Assembly: GCA_028641055.1 (NCBI GenBank)
Contig: CM054057.1
Location: forward strand, 579,480,610 to 579,544,609
Source of the DNA: Alopecurus myosuroides
Lineage: Eukaryota; Streptophyta; Magnoliopsida; Poales; Poaceae
Length of the DNA: 64,000 bases
Reading direction: 5' to 3'
Within the stretch, counting starts at the first letter, position 1, and the number at the start of each line of letters is the position of its first letter. The position numbers and the translations under genes are program-made. Below are positions 22,201-33,480 of the stretch, one piece after another. Under the pieces are notes generated by a model. It ran no database searches. It worked only from the letters and a program-made list of their open reading frames with translations, and was not told where the DNA came from.

Positions 22201-25200
22201 GGACTTCTCTAAAGAAGACATGTGTGCCGCGACATGCCTAATGGCTAAAGTTGATGTGGGTTGGCTTTGGCATCGCCGGTTAGCCCACACCAATATGAGA
22301 ATGTTGCATGACCTTCAAAGTGGCAATCATGTTCTAGGACTAACCAAGGCTAAGTTTGCTAAAGATCGTGTGTGTAGCTCTTGTGCCTTTGGGAAGCAAC
22401 ATGGAGAACTTCACCCAACCAAGACCACTATCTCCACCACAAGAATTCTCGAGCTCATTCACTTAGATCTCTTTGGTACACTATCTTATGATAGTCTCGG
22501 AGGAAAGAAGTATTGCTTAGTGATTGTGGTTGATTATTCAAGATATTGTTGGGTTTATTTCTTCAAGAGGAAAAGTGAAACTCAAAAGAGAGTCATCGAG
22601 TTTATCACTCTAGTGGAGCGCCAACACAATGCTTCCATATTGGCCATCCAGAGTGATAATGGCTCGGAGTTCAAGAACTACACCGTTGAGGGCTTTCTTA
22701 GTGAAGAGGGCATTGCTCATCAATATTACACTCCTTATACCCCTCAACAAAATGGTGTTGCAGAGAGAAACAACCGGACTTTAATGGATGCGGCTAGGAC
22801 CATGATTGCGGAGTTCTCTTCTCCCTATAACTTTTGGACCGAAGCCGTCTCCACCGCATGTCATGCTACCAACCGGTTATATCTTCGCAAGATCTTGAAC
22901 AAGACTCCCTATGAGATTCTCACGGGCAAGAAACCGGATGTATCTTATTTCAAGGTCTTCGGTTGCAAGTGCTTCATTCGCAAGAAAGGTAAACGGTTGT
23001 CAAAATTTGAGACCAAATCTTATGAGGGTATCTTTGTTGGCTATGCAAAAAATGCTCATGCCTATAGAGTCTACAACAAGTCCACCGGACAGGTTGAAGA
23101 AGCTATAGACGTGGTGTTTGATGAGGATAACGGCTCCCAAGGGGGGCGTATAGATCATGGTGTTGTAGGAGATGCAATTCCTCCCATCGTCATAAGAAGA
23201 ATGAGGATTGGTGAAATAATCCCCATTGAGGGTTACCAGATGACGGAGGGAGAAGGACTATGCCCCACTCAAGTGGAGCCATTGACTACACCTATTGATA
23301 CACAAGCTACCCAACAAGATGCACCAAACCCTCAAGCTAATGATAAAGGTCAAGCAAGTGATCAAGGCCAAGATATTTATCAAGGCCAAACTTCTCATCA
23401 AAGCCATGATCAAGGCCAAACTTCTCATCAAAGCCATGATCAAAGTCCCATAATTGTTGAGAGAGCTCAACCTAGTGGTGATCCTTCACCCACTAATGAT
23501 CAAGTCCGAGATGAAGATGGACATGTCTCCGATGAATAAGGTGATTCTCAAGCAATATCCAAAGAATCTTTGGAGGAGATACTAGCTCGGAGAGCAAAGA
23601 GAAGACTAGAGAATCTTGAACGAGAGGGTCACACGGAGGATAAGATACTTGGGCAAGTTCGTGGAAGGGTTGTCACTCGGAAGAAATTGGCAGATTTTAG
23701 CAAGGCTCATGCTTTTGTCTCTTTCATTGAACCCAAGAAGGTTTATGAAGCTCTCGAAGATCAAGATTGGCTTGAAGCCATGCATGATGAACTCAATAAC
23801 TTCGAGCGCAACAAAGTGCGGAAGTTAGTACCAAGGCCCAAGGATTGCAATAATGTTATTGGCACCAAATGGGTGTTTAAGAACAAGCAAGATAAAGATG
23901 GTATTGTCATTCGCAAAAAGGCAAGGTGGTGGCTCAAGGGTTTTCTCAAGTCGAAGGTGTTGATTTCGGTGAAACCTTTGCCCCCGTAGCTCGTCTTGAA
24001 TCCATTCGTATCTTACTTGCTTATGCATCTCATCATAATTTTAAATTGCAACAAATGGATGTTAAAAGTGCTTTCCTAAATGGTCCCATTAGTGAGTTAG
24101 TATATGTTAAGCAACCTCCGGGTTTCGAGGATCCCAACCACCCCGATCACGTCTATAAACTCGATAACGAACTCTATAGACTTAAACAAGCTCCACGTGT
24201 GTGGTACGAGCACCTTAAAGAGTTTCTAGTGGATCGTGGGTTTAATGTTGGTTTCATCGATCCCACCCTCTTTACTAAGACGGTTGGAGGTGACTTATTC
24301 ATATTCCAACTATATATGGATGACATCATCTTTGGATATACTAACACTTTGTTCAATGAAGAGTTTTGCAATCTTATGACCGATAGGTTTGAGATGTCTA
24401 TGATGGGAGAATTGGAGTTTTTCCTTGGCTTTGAAGTGAATCAATATTATGAAGGAACCTTCATCAAACAAGCCAAATACACTCAAGACATGCTCAAGAT
24501 ATTCAATATGCATGATGCCAAGCCTATGAAGACTCCCATGTCCACAACCACTGACTTGAAACCCGACCCCAACAGTAAAGAGGTAGATCAAAAGGTATAC
24601 CGCTCCATGCTTGGCTCTTTGCTCTACCTTTGTGCATCTAGACCGGATATCATGTATAGGGTAGGTAAATGTGCAAGGTTTCAAGCCTCTCCGAGGCAAA
24701 GTCATTTGGAAGCGGTGAAACAAATCTTTCGATATTTAGCTCATACCCCAAATTTTGGTCTTTGTTATCCCAAGGGTTCAAGCTTTCAGCTCATTGGATA
24801 TTCGGATGCGGATTATGCGGGAGAAAAGACGGATAGGAAGTCCACATCCGGGGGTTGCCAATTCCTTGGCCGCTCCTTAGTCGGTTGGTCTTCAAATAAG
24901 CAAAACTGCATTGCTCTCTCCACCACCGAGGCCGAGTATATCTCTGCGGCAAGTTGTTGTGCCCAATTGCTTTGGATGAGGCAAACCTTGAAGGATTATG
25001 GTATTCATTTTTGACAAGTTACCTCTTATTTGTGACAATGAGAGTGCAATCAAGATCGCCTACAACCCCGTTCTCCACTCCAAGACGAAGCACATTGAGA
25101 TCCGTAATCATTTCATTCGGGATCATGTTGAGAAAGGTGATATTGATCTCTCATATGTGTCCACCAAGGATCAACTTGCCGATATCTTCACGAAGGCCCT

Positions 25201-25267
25201 TGATGAACCAAGATTTCGAGCTTTGAGGAATGAACTAAATGTCATCGATTCTTCCAACTTCACTTGA
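19218..25267 (+). pseudogene. SIRE-like copia gag-pol, degenerate
   Basis: Gag starts at MVNENAPDG. It has a UBN2-type core (about 19690-20250), a zinc knuckle CFNCGSANHFVKEC near 20510, and a long Glu/Lys/Leu-rich coiled-coil tail to about 21350. Pol follows: protease VDSGASQHMTG near 21880, integrase zinc motif and core with QSDNGSEF near 22655, reverse transcriptase with YMDDIIF near 24316, and RNase H with SDADYAGEK near 24805. The frame is broken by a TAA at 20268, a frameshift near 21215, a TGA at 21832 plus a shift before 21992, a TAA at 23537, and frameshifts near 23925 and 25000. The element therefore cannot encode its own proteins. Short GQTSHQSHDQ repeats lie near 23380-23450. Confidence 0.9.
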
Positions 25268-25740
25268 AACCTTGCATATGTACCTTCATTATACGTTCTA
25301 TTAGGTTTGGATGTAGGCATGGACATAGGGGGAGCATCACTCAACTCATGAGTGTACACTCCTCTTATTATGCAAAAATCAATTCATCATTGCATATCTA
25401 GTCAATTTGTGGCTTATTGTGCTTAACTGTGAGTAGTACTCTTGGACCCAAGATATATCTTCGCGGTGCCAAAGTACACACTCAAACACGGTGGCTTCGG
25501 CCACCAACCTCCCCCTCTCGGAGTTGTCTTTATGTCTATTTTTGGATCTTTCCTGAATATCTTATTCCCCCTTGACAACTTGTGTGGGTTCGGCCTTTTA
25601 TCCCTTTGCATCTTGCGAACCCCATCGAGTAATGTCTCTCGTACAACAGTTAAAATCTTCCAACCCAAGCTCCCTTTGCCCAAAACACCATTCTATTCTT
25701 AATGCTCTCGTTTTTCTGGTTTTGGCGCGCGAAAACTTGG

Positions 25741-25905
25741 TCTGGCGGAGGCTCCGGTGAAACCACCGGAGGCTCCGCTGCTCATGTCCACAGGAACCCA
25801 CCGGAACCTCCGTTGGGGCAAATTGCCCAGCGGACCGTATGGTGGTGTTCTGTGTGGACAGAGGGCGGAGGCTCTGGTGAAACCACCGGAGGCTCCGCCC
25901 TTGGC
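25741..25905. repeat. Internal copy of the LTR hairpin motif
   Basis: GGCGGAGGCTCCGGTGAAAC, CACCGGAGGCTCC and CACCGGAACCTCCG recur here, between the end of pol and the extra 3' ORF, in the same style as the LTR array at 17870-18420. It is followed by a C-rich leader-like stretch (25960-26100). It may be a relic of an LTR-derived promoter placed before the 3' ORF. Confidence 0.7.
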
Positions 25906-28839
25906 GTGTTTGCGAGATAAGTTCCAGGGCGAGCGGGGGTCAACGAGATCCAATCTCATTTTCCTCCACTCTCCCTCCATCTTCTCCCCCACAACCGCCG
26001 CCCCCCCCCAAGGTCTCCGCCGCCGGAATCGGGTGCTCCACCGCCGGGAGCCCTCCTCCTTGCCTTGGACCACCCCGGGATCCTCTTCCTCCTTCCTTTC
26101 CACCATGGATGGTGCGGGTATGTGTGCTCTCTCTCTCTCTCTCTCTCATCTAGTTGATGGATGGGGATGCATAGGAGTTCCATGTTCTTAACATCCAGAT
26201 GTGTGGATTTGGATTTTGGAGTAGAAGATCACGAGTACAAACCCTAGAACCCTAGATAGTGAGTATTAGGCTTGAATCGCTACGGTTTTTAGGGTGGATT
26301 TGTTCATATACCCTAACCCTTGTTATTCAATCCTAATACTATGCATATCTTTGTTTCTTGGATTTGTGCGTCTCTTAAGACTTGAGCATACCTTTTCTTC
26401 ATGCTATTCTTGCTATTTCTCTCATAGATGCATCCAGCTCCAAAGGAAGGGTCCCCGTTCCAAGAGTGTGGCTCGTCGCAAGGCTCCTAGGGTCGATGAA
26501 ATTGAGGAAACCCTTGACCCATCTCAGCCCAAGCGCAAGAGGTTCCTGGCTACCGAGAAGAAATTGTCGCAAAGGGAGAAGTCTGCTTCCCAGACGTCTG
26601 AGGCGGTGTTCGTGAAAGAACATCGCGAGAATCCATATGTCATTGACCGCGACCGTTTGATGCCACAGTTCCGGGGTAAAGATCCTCGATTCCACACTAA
26701 ATTTCAGAGCCAAATCTATCATGAGATCTTCATGAGGAAGCCCAAGGAGAATGTTGCTCCTCAACATGCTATTAATTTTGGGCATCTGGAGAGGAATCCA
26801 AAGTATTTTGGGGAGGCACTAGAGATTGTTGGTTCCTTTGGACTTGCTCCCATCATGAGTGTTCAATAAGATTATGATGAAGATTTAGTTTGTCAGTTCT
26901 TGGCCACAGTGCATCTCGCCAATGAGACAGAGCGTCACCTTATTTGGATGACCAAGGGACGGCAACTGACTATCAAGTGGTTTGAAGTTGGAACTCTTCT
27001 TGGAGGATACCCGGATCATGGACCGTTTGCCGGTGGGGAGGAGTTTGACAATGGGTGGTTCCGTATTCATGCCATCAACACTCAATCTCTCTCCAAGGAT
27101 CAACTCACCCCTTTGTATCACTGTAAGAAATTTGCAGTTGGGTTCGTCAAAGGTATCTACCCTACTTATGATATCATGCTCCGTATCTATCGCGAGACCA
27201 TCAAACCAAAGGCGGGGAATGTCGATGAGATCCAAGGCTTCCTCAAGAATCTTATGCTTTGCACTCATGAGAAGCGGCTTGCAGGTTCAACTCAGAAGCT
27301 CGATGTGCTAGATTATCTGTGAAATGAGCTATGGCACGTGGTTATCAACCGCAAGAATGCTTGCTTTGGGCCCTTTATTATGAAGATCATCTTGCATGTG
27401 TGGGCGAACAAGTTCCCGGAAGAACCTTCTGATGATGCTAATTGGATCCCTCACATGGAGAAGAAACTTCTCATCAAGGACCACACCGAGCCCATTGTGC
27501 ATCCTACACCTGCTCCTCGCAAAAACAAGGCCAAACCACGTGTTATCATTGATGAGGAGGAAGAAGAAGAGGCAGGTCCCTCTCGCCCTCCTCCTCCTTC
27601 TGACAATGCTTTCAAGTGTGTAACATCCCAAGTATGAAAAACAACCTTTAGAATGTTTGCTTTTTGTTAAATTATGTTTTGCATCATGTCATCATAAGCC
27701 TTGCATTTGTTTTCCTTGTTCCATTTGTTTTTCCTTTGTTTTCCATTTGTTTTCCCTTGTTTTTCTATTTGAATTTCAAACCAATTTTCAAATTCTTGTT
27801 TCATACTTGTTCTGTTACAATTTTCAAATGAAAATTTCAAATCAAAACATCAATTTGTTTCCATTAAACTTGAGAGATCAAACCATTAACTTGCTTGAGT
27901 TTAAATAATTCACTTAATAACAAATAGGCTCAAATTCAATTAAATTTCCAAACAGCAACTAATTTCAAATTTTTGAAAAACAAAGTTTGCACATTTGTGC
28001 TTCTGTAATAACTAACCTATAAAAATTATTTCCTAAATTTTTCCAACCCCAAAACTATCCTTTTCTTCCCTTTTTCTTTTCAGCAAAAAAAACAGAAAGA
28101 ACAAAAAAAAAAGGAAAACGGATGGGGAAGGCAGACTGGGCCAGCCCAGCCCACCTAACCCCAGCGCGCGCGCAGCACGGCCCGCAGGGCCCTTTCTTCT
28201 TTCTCCGTACGGCTGGCGTCAGCTGACGCCAGCGCGCACGCAGCAGAGCAACTCCACCTGCTCCCTCCACCTTTTCCTCCCCTATTTCTAGCCTCGAGCC
28301 TCCCAAACCCTAGCCCTAGCTTTCTTCTTCCTCCCTGCCGCCGCCAGTTCTTCTCCTCCCTCTCAGATCCCCTCCATTTCGCTTCTGAATTTTTCCGGTG
28401 AGCTGCCATGGCCGGAGAGTGATGGGGTGGTTGTAGGGGTTGTGGTCGTTGTCGAGCTTCCGCGAGCACGGGAACGTGAACACCGCGCTGTCCTCGTCCT
28501 CCTCGCTTCATCGACAGAGCCTGGGAGGCGTCCGATCGTCGCCGCCGTCCACCTCTCTGTCGCCGTCGTCCACCTCACCGCGTCGAGCACCTCCTTCCTT
28601 CCCCACGGTGAGCATCGCTCCCTCCTATCCCATCTCTGTTTCCTCGTGTCAACCACGCGCACGTCCACAGCACCCTAGCACGCACCACGGGCAGCAGCAG
28701 CGCGTAGATCACCGCCGGCGACCACCGCTGTTTCCGTCAGGTTCAGAAAGCCTGAACCTTTCGGTCAGGTTCAGTTAACAGCAGATCTGAACCTTATCCC
28801 CCCGCGCGCATCTCCTCTGTCAGCAATCGATCCACACCG

Positions 28840-28888
28840 TAGTGGTTGCATCCAACGGCGCGCAGCGCTGCGTCGCGGGTTCGATCCC
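28840..28888 (+). promoter_or_regulatory. Pol III-like A and B boxes in the 5' LTR
   Basis: TAGTGGTTGC (28840-28849) resembles an A box and GGTTCGATCCC (28878-28888) matches the B box GGTTCGANNCC, with tRNA-like spacing. The intervening GCGCAGCGCTGCG could be an arm. It may be a fossil tRNA or SINE head. No complete cloverleaf is seen, so I do not call a tRNA. Confidence 0.45.
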
Positions 28889-30097
28889 CCCCGCGCGCAG
28901 AATAAAAACCTTTTTGCGCGTTTGCCACGCAGGCACACACACGCGCGCCACGTAGCGCCAGCTGGGCGCTGGCCCACAGGCCAGTGACCCAGGGGGTGGG
29001 TCTGCTGCGTGAAAAAGGGTTCCAGGGCCCTTTCTGTGAGATTTCTTTTGCATCCAAGCCCCTGGACCAAATCTAAATGTTTTGAAATTGCAGAATAGCC
29101 CCTGTATTTAAAATTGAATAAATTTTGTATTTCAAATCCAAATAAGATAAATAAAATATGTTTTCTGTACAAAATTTAATTCTCTACCTGTTTAAATCAT
29201 TTGTTTTCTGTTTTGAACATTTCAAAAGTTTTCAAAATTCAAATTCAAACAACTCATTACAAATTTGTTAAGTTTATAACTAATTCAAATTTAATTCAAA
29301 TGTCACATATAAAATATGTTTTCCATGCAAAATTAAACCACCTTTCCAAATATAAACTTTGTTTCCTTTTTTGAATAATTACAATTGGTTAAATAATTTA
29401 AACCTTGTTTAAATCATTTAAAATTGCTAAATTCATAACTTGGTCAAATTAAATTCTTTTTGAACATATAAAATATGTTTTCAAACCAGAAAAGTATAAA
29501 ACTTTCCAAATATGAATTTTATTAAATGTTTTGCACAAATCAAAAAATTCAACTAATAAATTCATACTTGAAAATTAATTCATTTAAATCTTGTGTTTAA
29601 ACTTGTTTAATTCATAATTAATTCATTATAAATCCTTTTTCAACAAATGAAACATGTATTCCACCTAAAATTTTGTGTTCTTTCCAAATATGCATTTTAT
29701 TATTTATTTTGAACAATTAAAATTGGTGAAAACAACAAATTCTTGTGTAACTCCTTTAAGAAGCCAAGATTTCATGACTTAATAAATAAAATTTCAAACT
29801 TGGTAAACACCTTTTCAAATTGAATCTATTGTTGTTTTCTTTTTGTTTTACTCATCCATGCATCATGCTAATCCACTTCTACATGATGGTTAGTTGTAGA
29901 TCATTTAACTCAACCTTAATTCATGGGCTTTCCATATGCAATTCAAATTGCATATAGTCCCATTTAATTATGTTACCATGTCAACTAGCTTACCTTTGAT
30001 GCATCAATTAAATTTCCATGCATCATCCCATGATTGTGCATTATGCCATGTTATTGATTGTTTGTCTCTTGCGTTTTGTTTGCTTCTTCTCGAATAG

Positions 30098-31448
30098 ACG
30101 ACGACGCTGAGACAGACGAGGTTTACGACACTACTTCTGAGGAGTTAGCCCAGTACCAGGCTACTGAGTTTGCAGGCAAGTATTCACTCACCTGAACCAT
30201 TGTGTCCTTTCCACACTGGATACCGATACTTTCCGTTGTCTATTCTGCTAGCCTTAAGATTCGTTGCTTGTGTTCGATCCTATGACATGTTATCCTGTAA
30301 CCCTGATATAGCCTCACCTCCACACCTATAACCCCATTGCTTGTTGCCTGTGTCTTACTAGCATGCTTAGGGTTGTTTATGCTCGAGTCTGTTGTCCGTT
30401 ACTTTCTGTTATCATATTTATTATGTTATGGGGCTCGATGTTTTAAACAACAACCTGTTAATGTTTGAGGTAATGCTAATTTGATGATAAGGCACCGGCA
30501 GGAGGCCGGGTATGGTTTTGAGGCCTGCTAGTGTCGAACTCAGGAAAAGTCTTTGTCCTCTAGATCCATGATGAGCGCGCTAACCGCATTTGGGAAGCGT
30601 GTATGGGCGCCCCCCTCAATTTGACTCGATTCGCATCTCGTCCAAATCGCCTCATTTAGTTCGGGTTTTCCATTTGCCGCACGCATATGCAGGTACGAAC
30701 CCGAGGCCAGGGTGGAAACTTTTGTAGTCGGCATTTAGGGAGACACGTTCTTAGAGTGCTATGAGGGTCCCCTTTTCTTCGTGGGGCTTGATTAGCCGTG
30801 CGCTTAATTGCACGGGGTTCTTTGGGCTTGATGCGAAGAAGAGTTGGGTTGTGTTGAGTGCTTCTCTTGGTGGAAGTGCATTTCCATCTGGCGGGGTATT
30901 CTTACGTGTACGACCAAATTGGTGCATCCCTGCAGGGTTAAATCTTCTCGAGAAGCCGTGTTGTCCGCGGTTATGGATGACTTGGTGATAGGCTGGCTAA
31001 CAAGGATTAGACAACTTACATCTAACTAATGATAACTTGTCTAGTAATAGGCTTATTGACACAATAACTTGAACCATCATTATCCAACTGGGTGAGTTAT
31101 CCTCGGATTGCTTCTTTGATAAGGGGCGAGATCCAGGATGGGTTTGTTTGAGGTTAGTGGTAGTTGGTTCCGATACGCTATCTTATCTTTTCTTTTAGCC
31201 GGAAGTTTGTAGCGTGTTTCTGTAGTTGGTTAGAGCAGCCTGCTGCCGCACTTTGTATCACCTATTCTTCCGTTGAACCCAAAGCATCTGTACCTGGTGT
31301 TTGCCGGGTACACTTTGGTATCTTGTGAGTCTTGCTTGCCAGTACTTGTCTGTACTGACCCTTGGGGCTGTGGTTTTCCGCAGACTACGTTTCCGAGGAT
31401 CCCCATGGTGGCTACTACGTGGAGTATGACGAGACTGCTGACGAGTAG
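30098..31448 (+). CDS. Putative two-exon acidic coding segment inside the 5' LTR
   Basis: Segment A (30098-30175) follows an AATAG acceptor and encodes DDAETDEVYDTTSEELAQYQ then ATEFA. It ends CAG then GCAAGT, the consensus of GC-AG introns. Segment B (31384-31448) follows TTTTCCGCAG and encodes DYVSEDPHGGYYVEYDETAD, then Glu and a TAG stop. The split codon G/AC gives Asp, so the phases agree exactly. The composition is strongly acidic with Tyr. No ATG-bearing upstream exon was identified: a phase-compatible donor exists at 28607/28608, but its frame lacks an ATG. It could be a captured gene end, an LTR-encoded peptide, or a relic. I do not recognise the protein. Confidence 0.5.
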
Positions 31449-32455
31449 ATAGCGGACCCGGCAGGATCCGAGACATCGTGGATGGGCTCCGTCTTTTCGT
31501 TTCCGGCCTCTTAGGCCTATTTGGATCTTGTCTGTACCCAGACACTTTGGATGCTTCCGCTGTGATGTAATGATGAATTGTTGGGACATGTGTCCTCTGG
31601 ATGATTGTATTTGCTATCTCTGCTCTAGTGAGCTATTTGCAACTTATTTCTATTTCTTTGTGTCTTAGAGATATGTTGTGATATCACTTGTTCAAAGGCC
31701 GTTGACGTACCATGTGTATGTTATGAAGTACGTCAATGGAAGTAGTCGGATTTCTATGGGATGGTTTACGCAGACGATGGATAGTAGAGAATGGTTGTCA
31801 CACGTTTACGTGTTGGCCTGCTCATATTGAGATGCGGGTGCCGGTATGCCCGTAAGCCATTTGTTCTACTGTTTAGCGGACTGTGAGTATCCTCTAGAAG
31901 TCCGGGTGCGACAAATGGTATCAGAGCCTGTCTGCCTGTAGGATCCCTTTTACTGGTCGCAGTTGAGTCTAGAAACTATTTTTGTAGCTATATAGGAAAA
32001 ATGAAACGTGAGAGTAGGAATTCTGTTCTTTTATTTCGTTCCCCATCCACCCTCCCTTTTCTGGTAAGGAAGTGCAACGTTGTTTTCCTCTTCTCATCTA
32101 ACTTTCAAGTTAGGATTTCACGTATCCTGGTTTCTCTAGGATAGTTATATCTACTAGACCATAGGAATGGAGGTGGTTGTGACATGATTATCATGTTGCC
32201 TACTCACGATTGAGAACGGAGGCGTGTAAGCCCCGGAAGCAGATCCTCTATTCCTTAAGCAGTAGATATTTATCCTTTAGAAGCCCGGATGGGTTTTCCG
32301 TAGTACCTCAGAGTGTTTGGTCTCGTGTTTCCCGATGTTGCTTCGATATCCTGTTCTTCTCAACATCCTTTCGTCCGTTGAAACCTTGTTGTTGCTTTCC
32401 ACTTCAGTTCTTCTCCTACCGGCGTCTAATCCAAAACTTCCCCGATCATCTGCAG

Positions 32456-33271
32456 ATGGATCTCAGGTTCTACCCGCAGGTGGTTCGTATGACTCGTTGC
32501 GAGAGCACTGCCGGTTATCCGGAGATGCTGAGAGACATGGTCACTTTTCTGGGGTTCCGTTGGGCACCAGAGTACCAGGTCTACGAGCAACAGCGAGAGT
32601 TTGACCAGACCTACTACCAGGCTATCGTCTACATTCTGTCAGATGATGGCATGAGCGTAGTCCACAGCTACGAGGCAGTAGGTTCCACAGTGGATATGGC
32701 TGTGCAGCAGGCAGCTTATGTGAGTCTCACCGTCCTTCGTGCTGACTACTGGGGGTTTGACGATTCTAACTATCGCTACATCCCCCGTGGTTACATCACT
32801 TCGGAGGGAGCTCACTTCACTCTCTACGACAACTTGGATGTCTACGAGCATGATAACTCCAGGCTGCACACCACCGCTCAGTTTGTGAGGCACAGTGACG
32901 CAGTTGCCAGCACACTATCTCAGGAGTTGGCTTCAGTCAGAGAGCAGCTCTACCTTGCTTTGACTCGTCTGGCGACGTACACCACAGACTTTGTTGGAGA
33001 CGAGCGCTTTGCACGTTTCTATCAGCCAGTTGGACGTCGTCTGCCAGATGCTGGAGGTTACCAACCAATCAGAGGTCCACTCCTTAACCTTGGTGCTGGT
33101 TACACTGGGATTCCACGCTTTGGAGCACAGGGAGTCGACGCTATGTACTTCACCACACCTAGAGTCGCTCTCAGACCACGTCAGATCTACGTGGATCGTC
33201 GTTCTACCTACTTTCATGGGCGTGCTCCAAACCGTACCTCTCGCCGTACTCCTAGTCGCCGTCCTGCGTGA
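32456..33271 (+). CDS. Chromovirus extra ORF (ORF0) before gag, 271 aa
   Basis: An intact frame lies between the primer-binding site and gag. I start at the ATG directly after CATCTGCAG (MDLRFYPQVVR); the frame stays open 82 codons upstream, but without an earlier convincing ATG. Residues 20-95 (EMLRDMVTFLGFRWAPEYQV, then VYILSDD, then VQQAAYVSLTVLR) have the spacing of a double-stranded-RNA-binding fold: a short helix, three strands, then an Ala-rich helix. That is a pattern inference, not a match. The C-terminus is Arg-rich (HGRAPNRTSRRTPSRRPA), as for nucleic-acid binding. It is the only unbroken ORF in this element, although gag-pol is broken. Confidence 0.6.
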   Translation: MDLRFYPQVVRMTRCESTAGYPEMLRDMVTFLGFRWAPEYQVYEQQREFDQTYYQAIVYILSDDGMSVVHSYEAVGSTVDMAVQQAAYVSLTVLRADYWGFDDSNYRYIPRGYITSEGAHFTLYDNLDVYEHDNSRLHTTAQFVRHSDAVASTLSQELASVREQLYLALTRLATYTTDFVGDERFARFYQPVGRRLPDAGGYQPIRGPLLNLGAGYTGIPRFGAQGVDAMYFTTPRVALRPRQIYVDRRSTYFHGRAPNRTSRRTPSRRPA

Positions 33272-33480
33272 TGAGCATGGGAGTATCGATGTATCCATTC
33301 TTAGCTATGTTTAGTTATCCTTTGGCTTTCGAACCATTTGTGGTGTGTTGGATATTCTGATGTATTTGAACATGTGATGATGTACCTGTTGGTTATCTAT
33401 TCATGCGTCGGAATAATCTCTCTTTCGGTTTCCAAGTCTATCCTTTTCTATTGTTGTGCTAAAATGCATTTCCATTCAGG

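Larger units (their letters stand above)
27619..31913 (+). repeat. 5' LTR of the chromovirus
   Basis: A 4295-bp LTR. It has an AT-rich start, a GC-rich segment with plant-leader character (CCCAAACCCTAGCCC near 28305), a 700-bp AT-rich stretch (29090-29830), and two coding-like segments (30098-30175 and 31384-31448). It aligns with 37899-42161. Confidence 0.93.

Noticed and set aside
28840..28890. tRNA gene in the gypsy LTR
   Set aside because: A and B boxes are present, but no acceptor stem or anticodon arm could be built.
28794..29057. Minus-strand frames with RGGDRTRDAALRAVGCNHYG
   Set aside because: This lies across the A/B-box part of the gypsy LTR and occurs in both LTRs; it is a translation of non-coding repeat.
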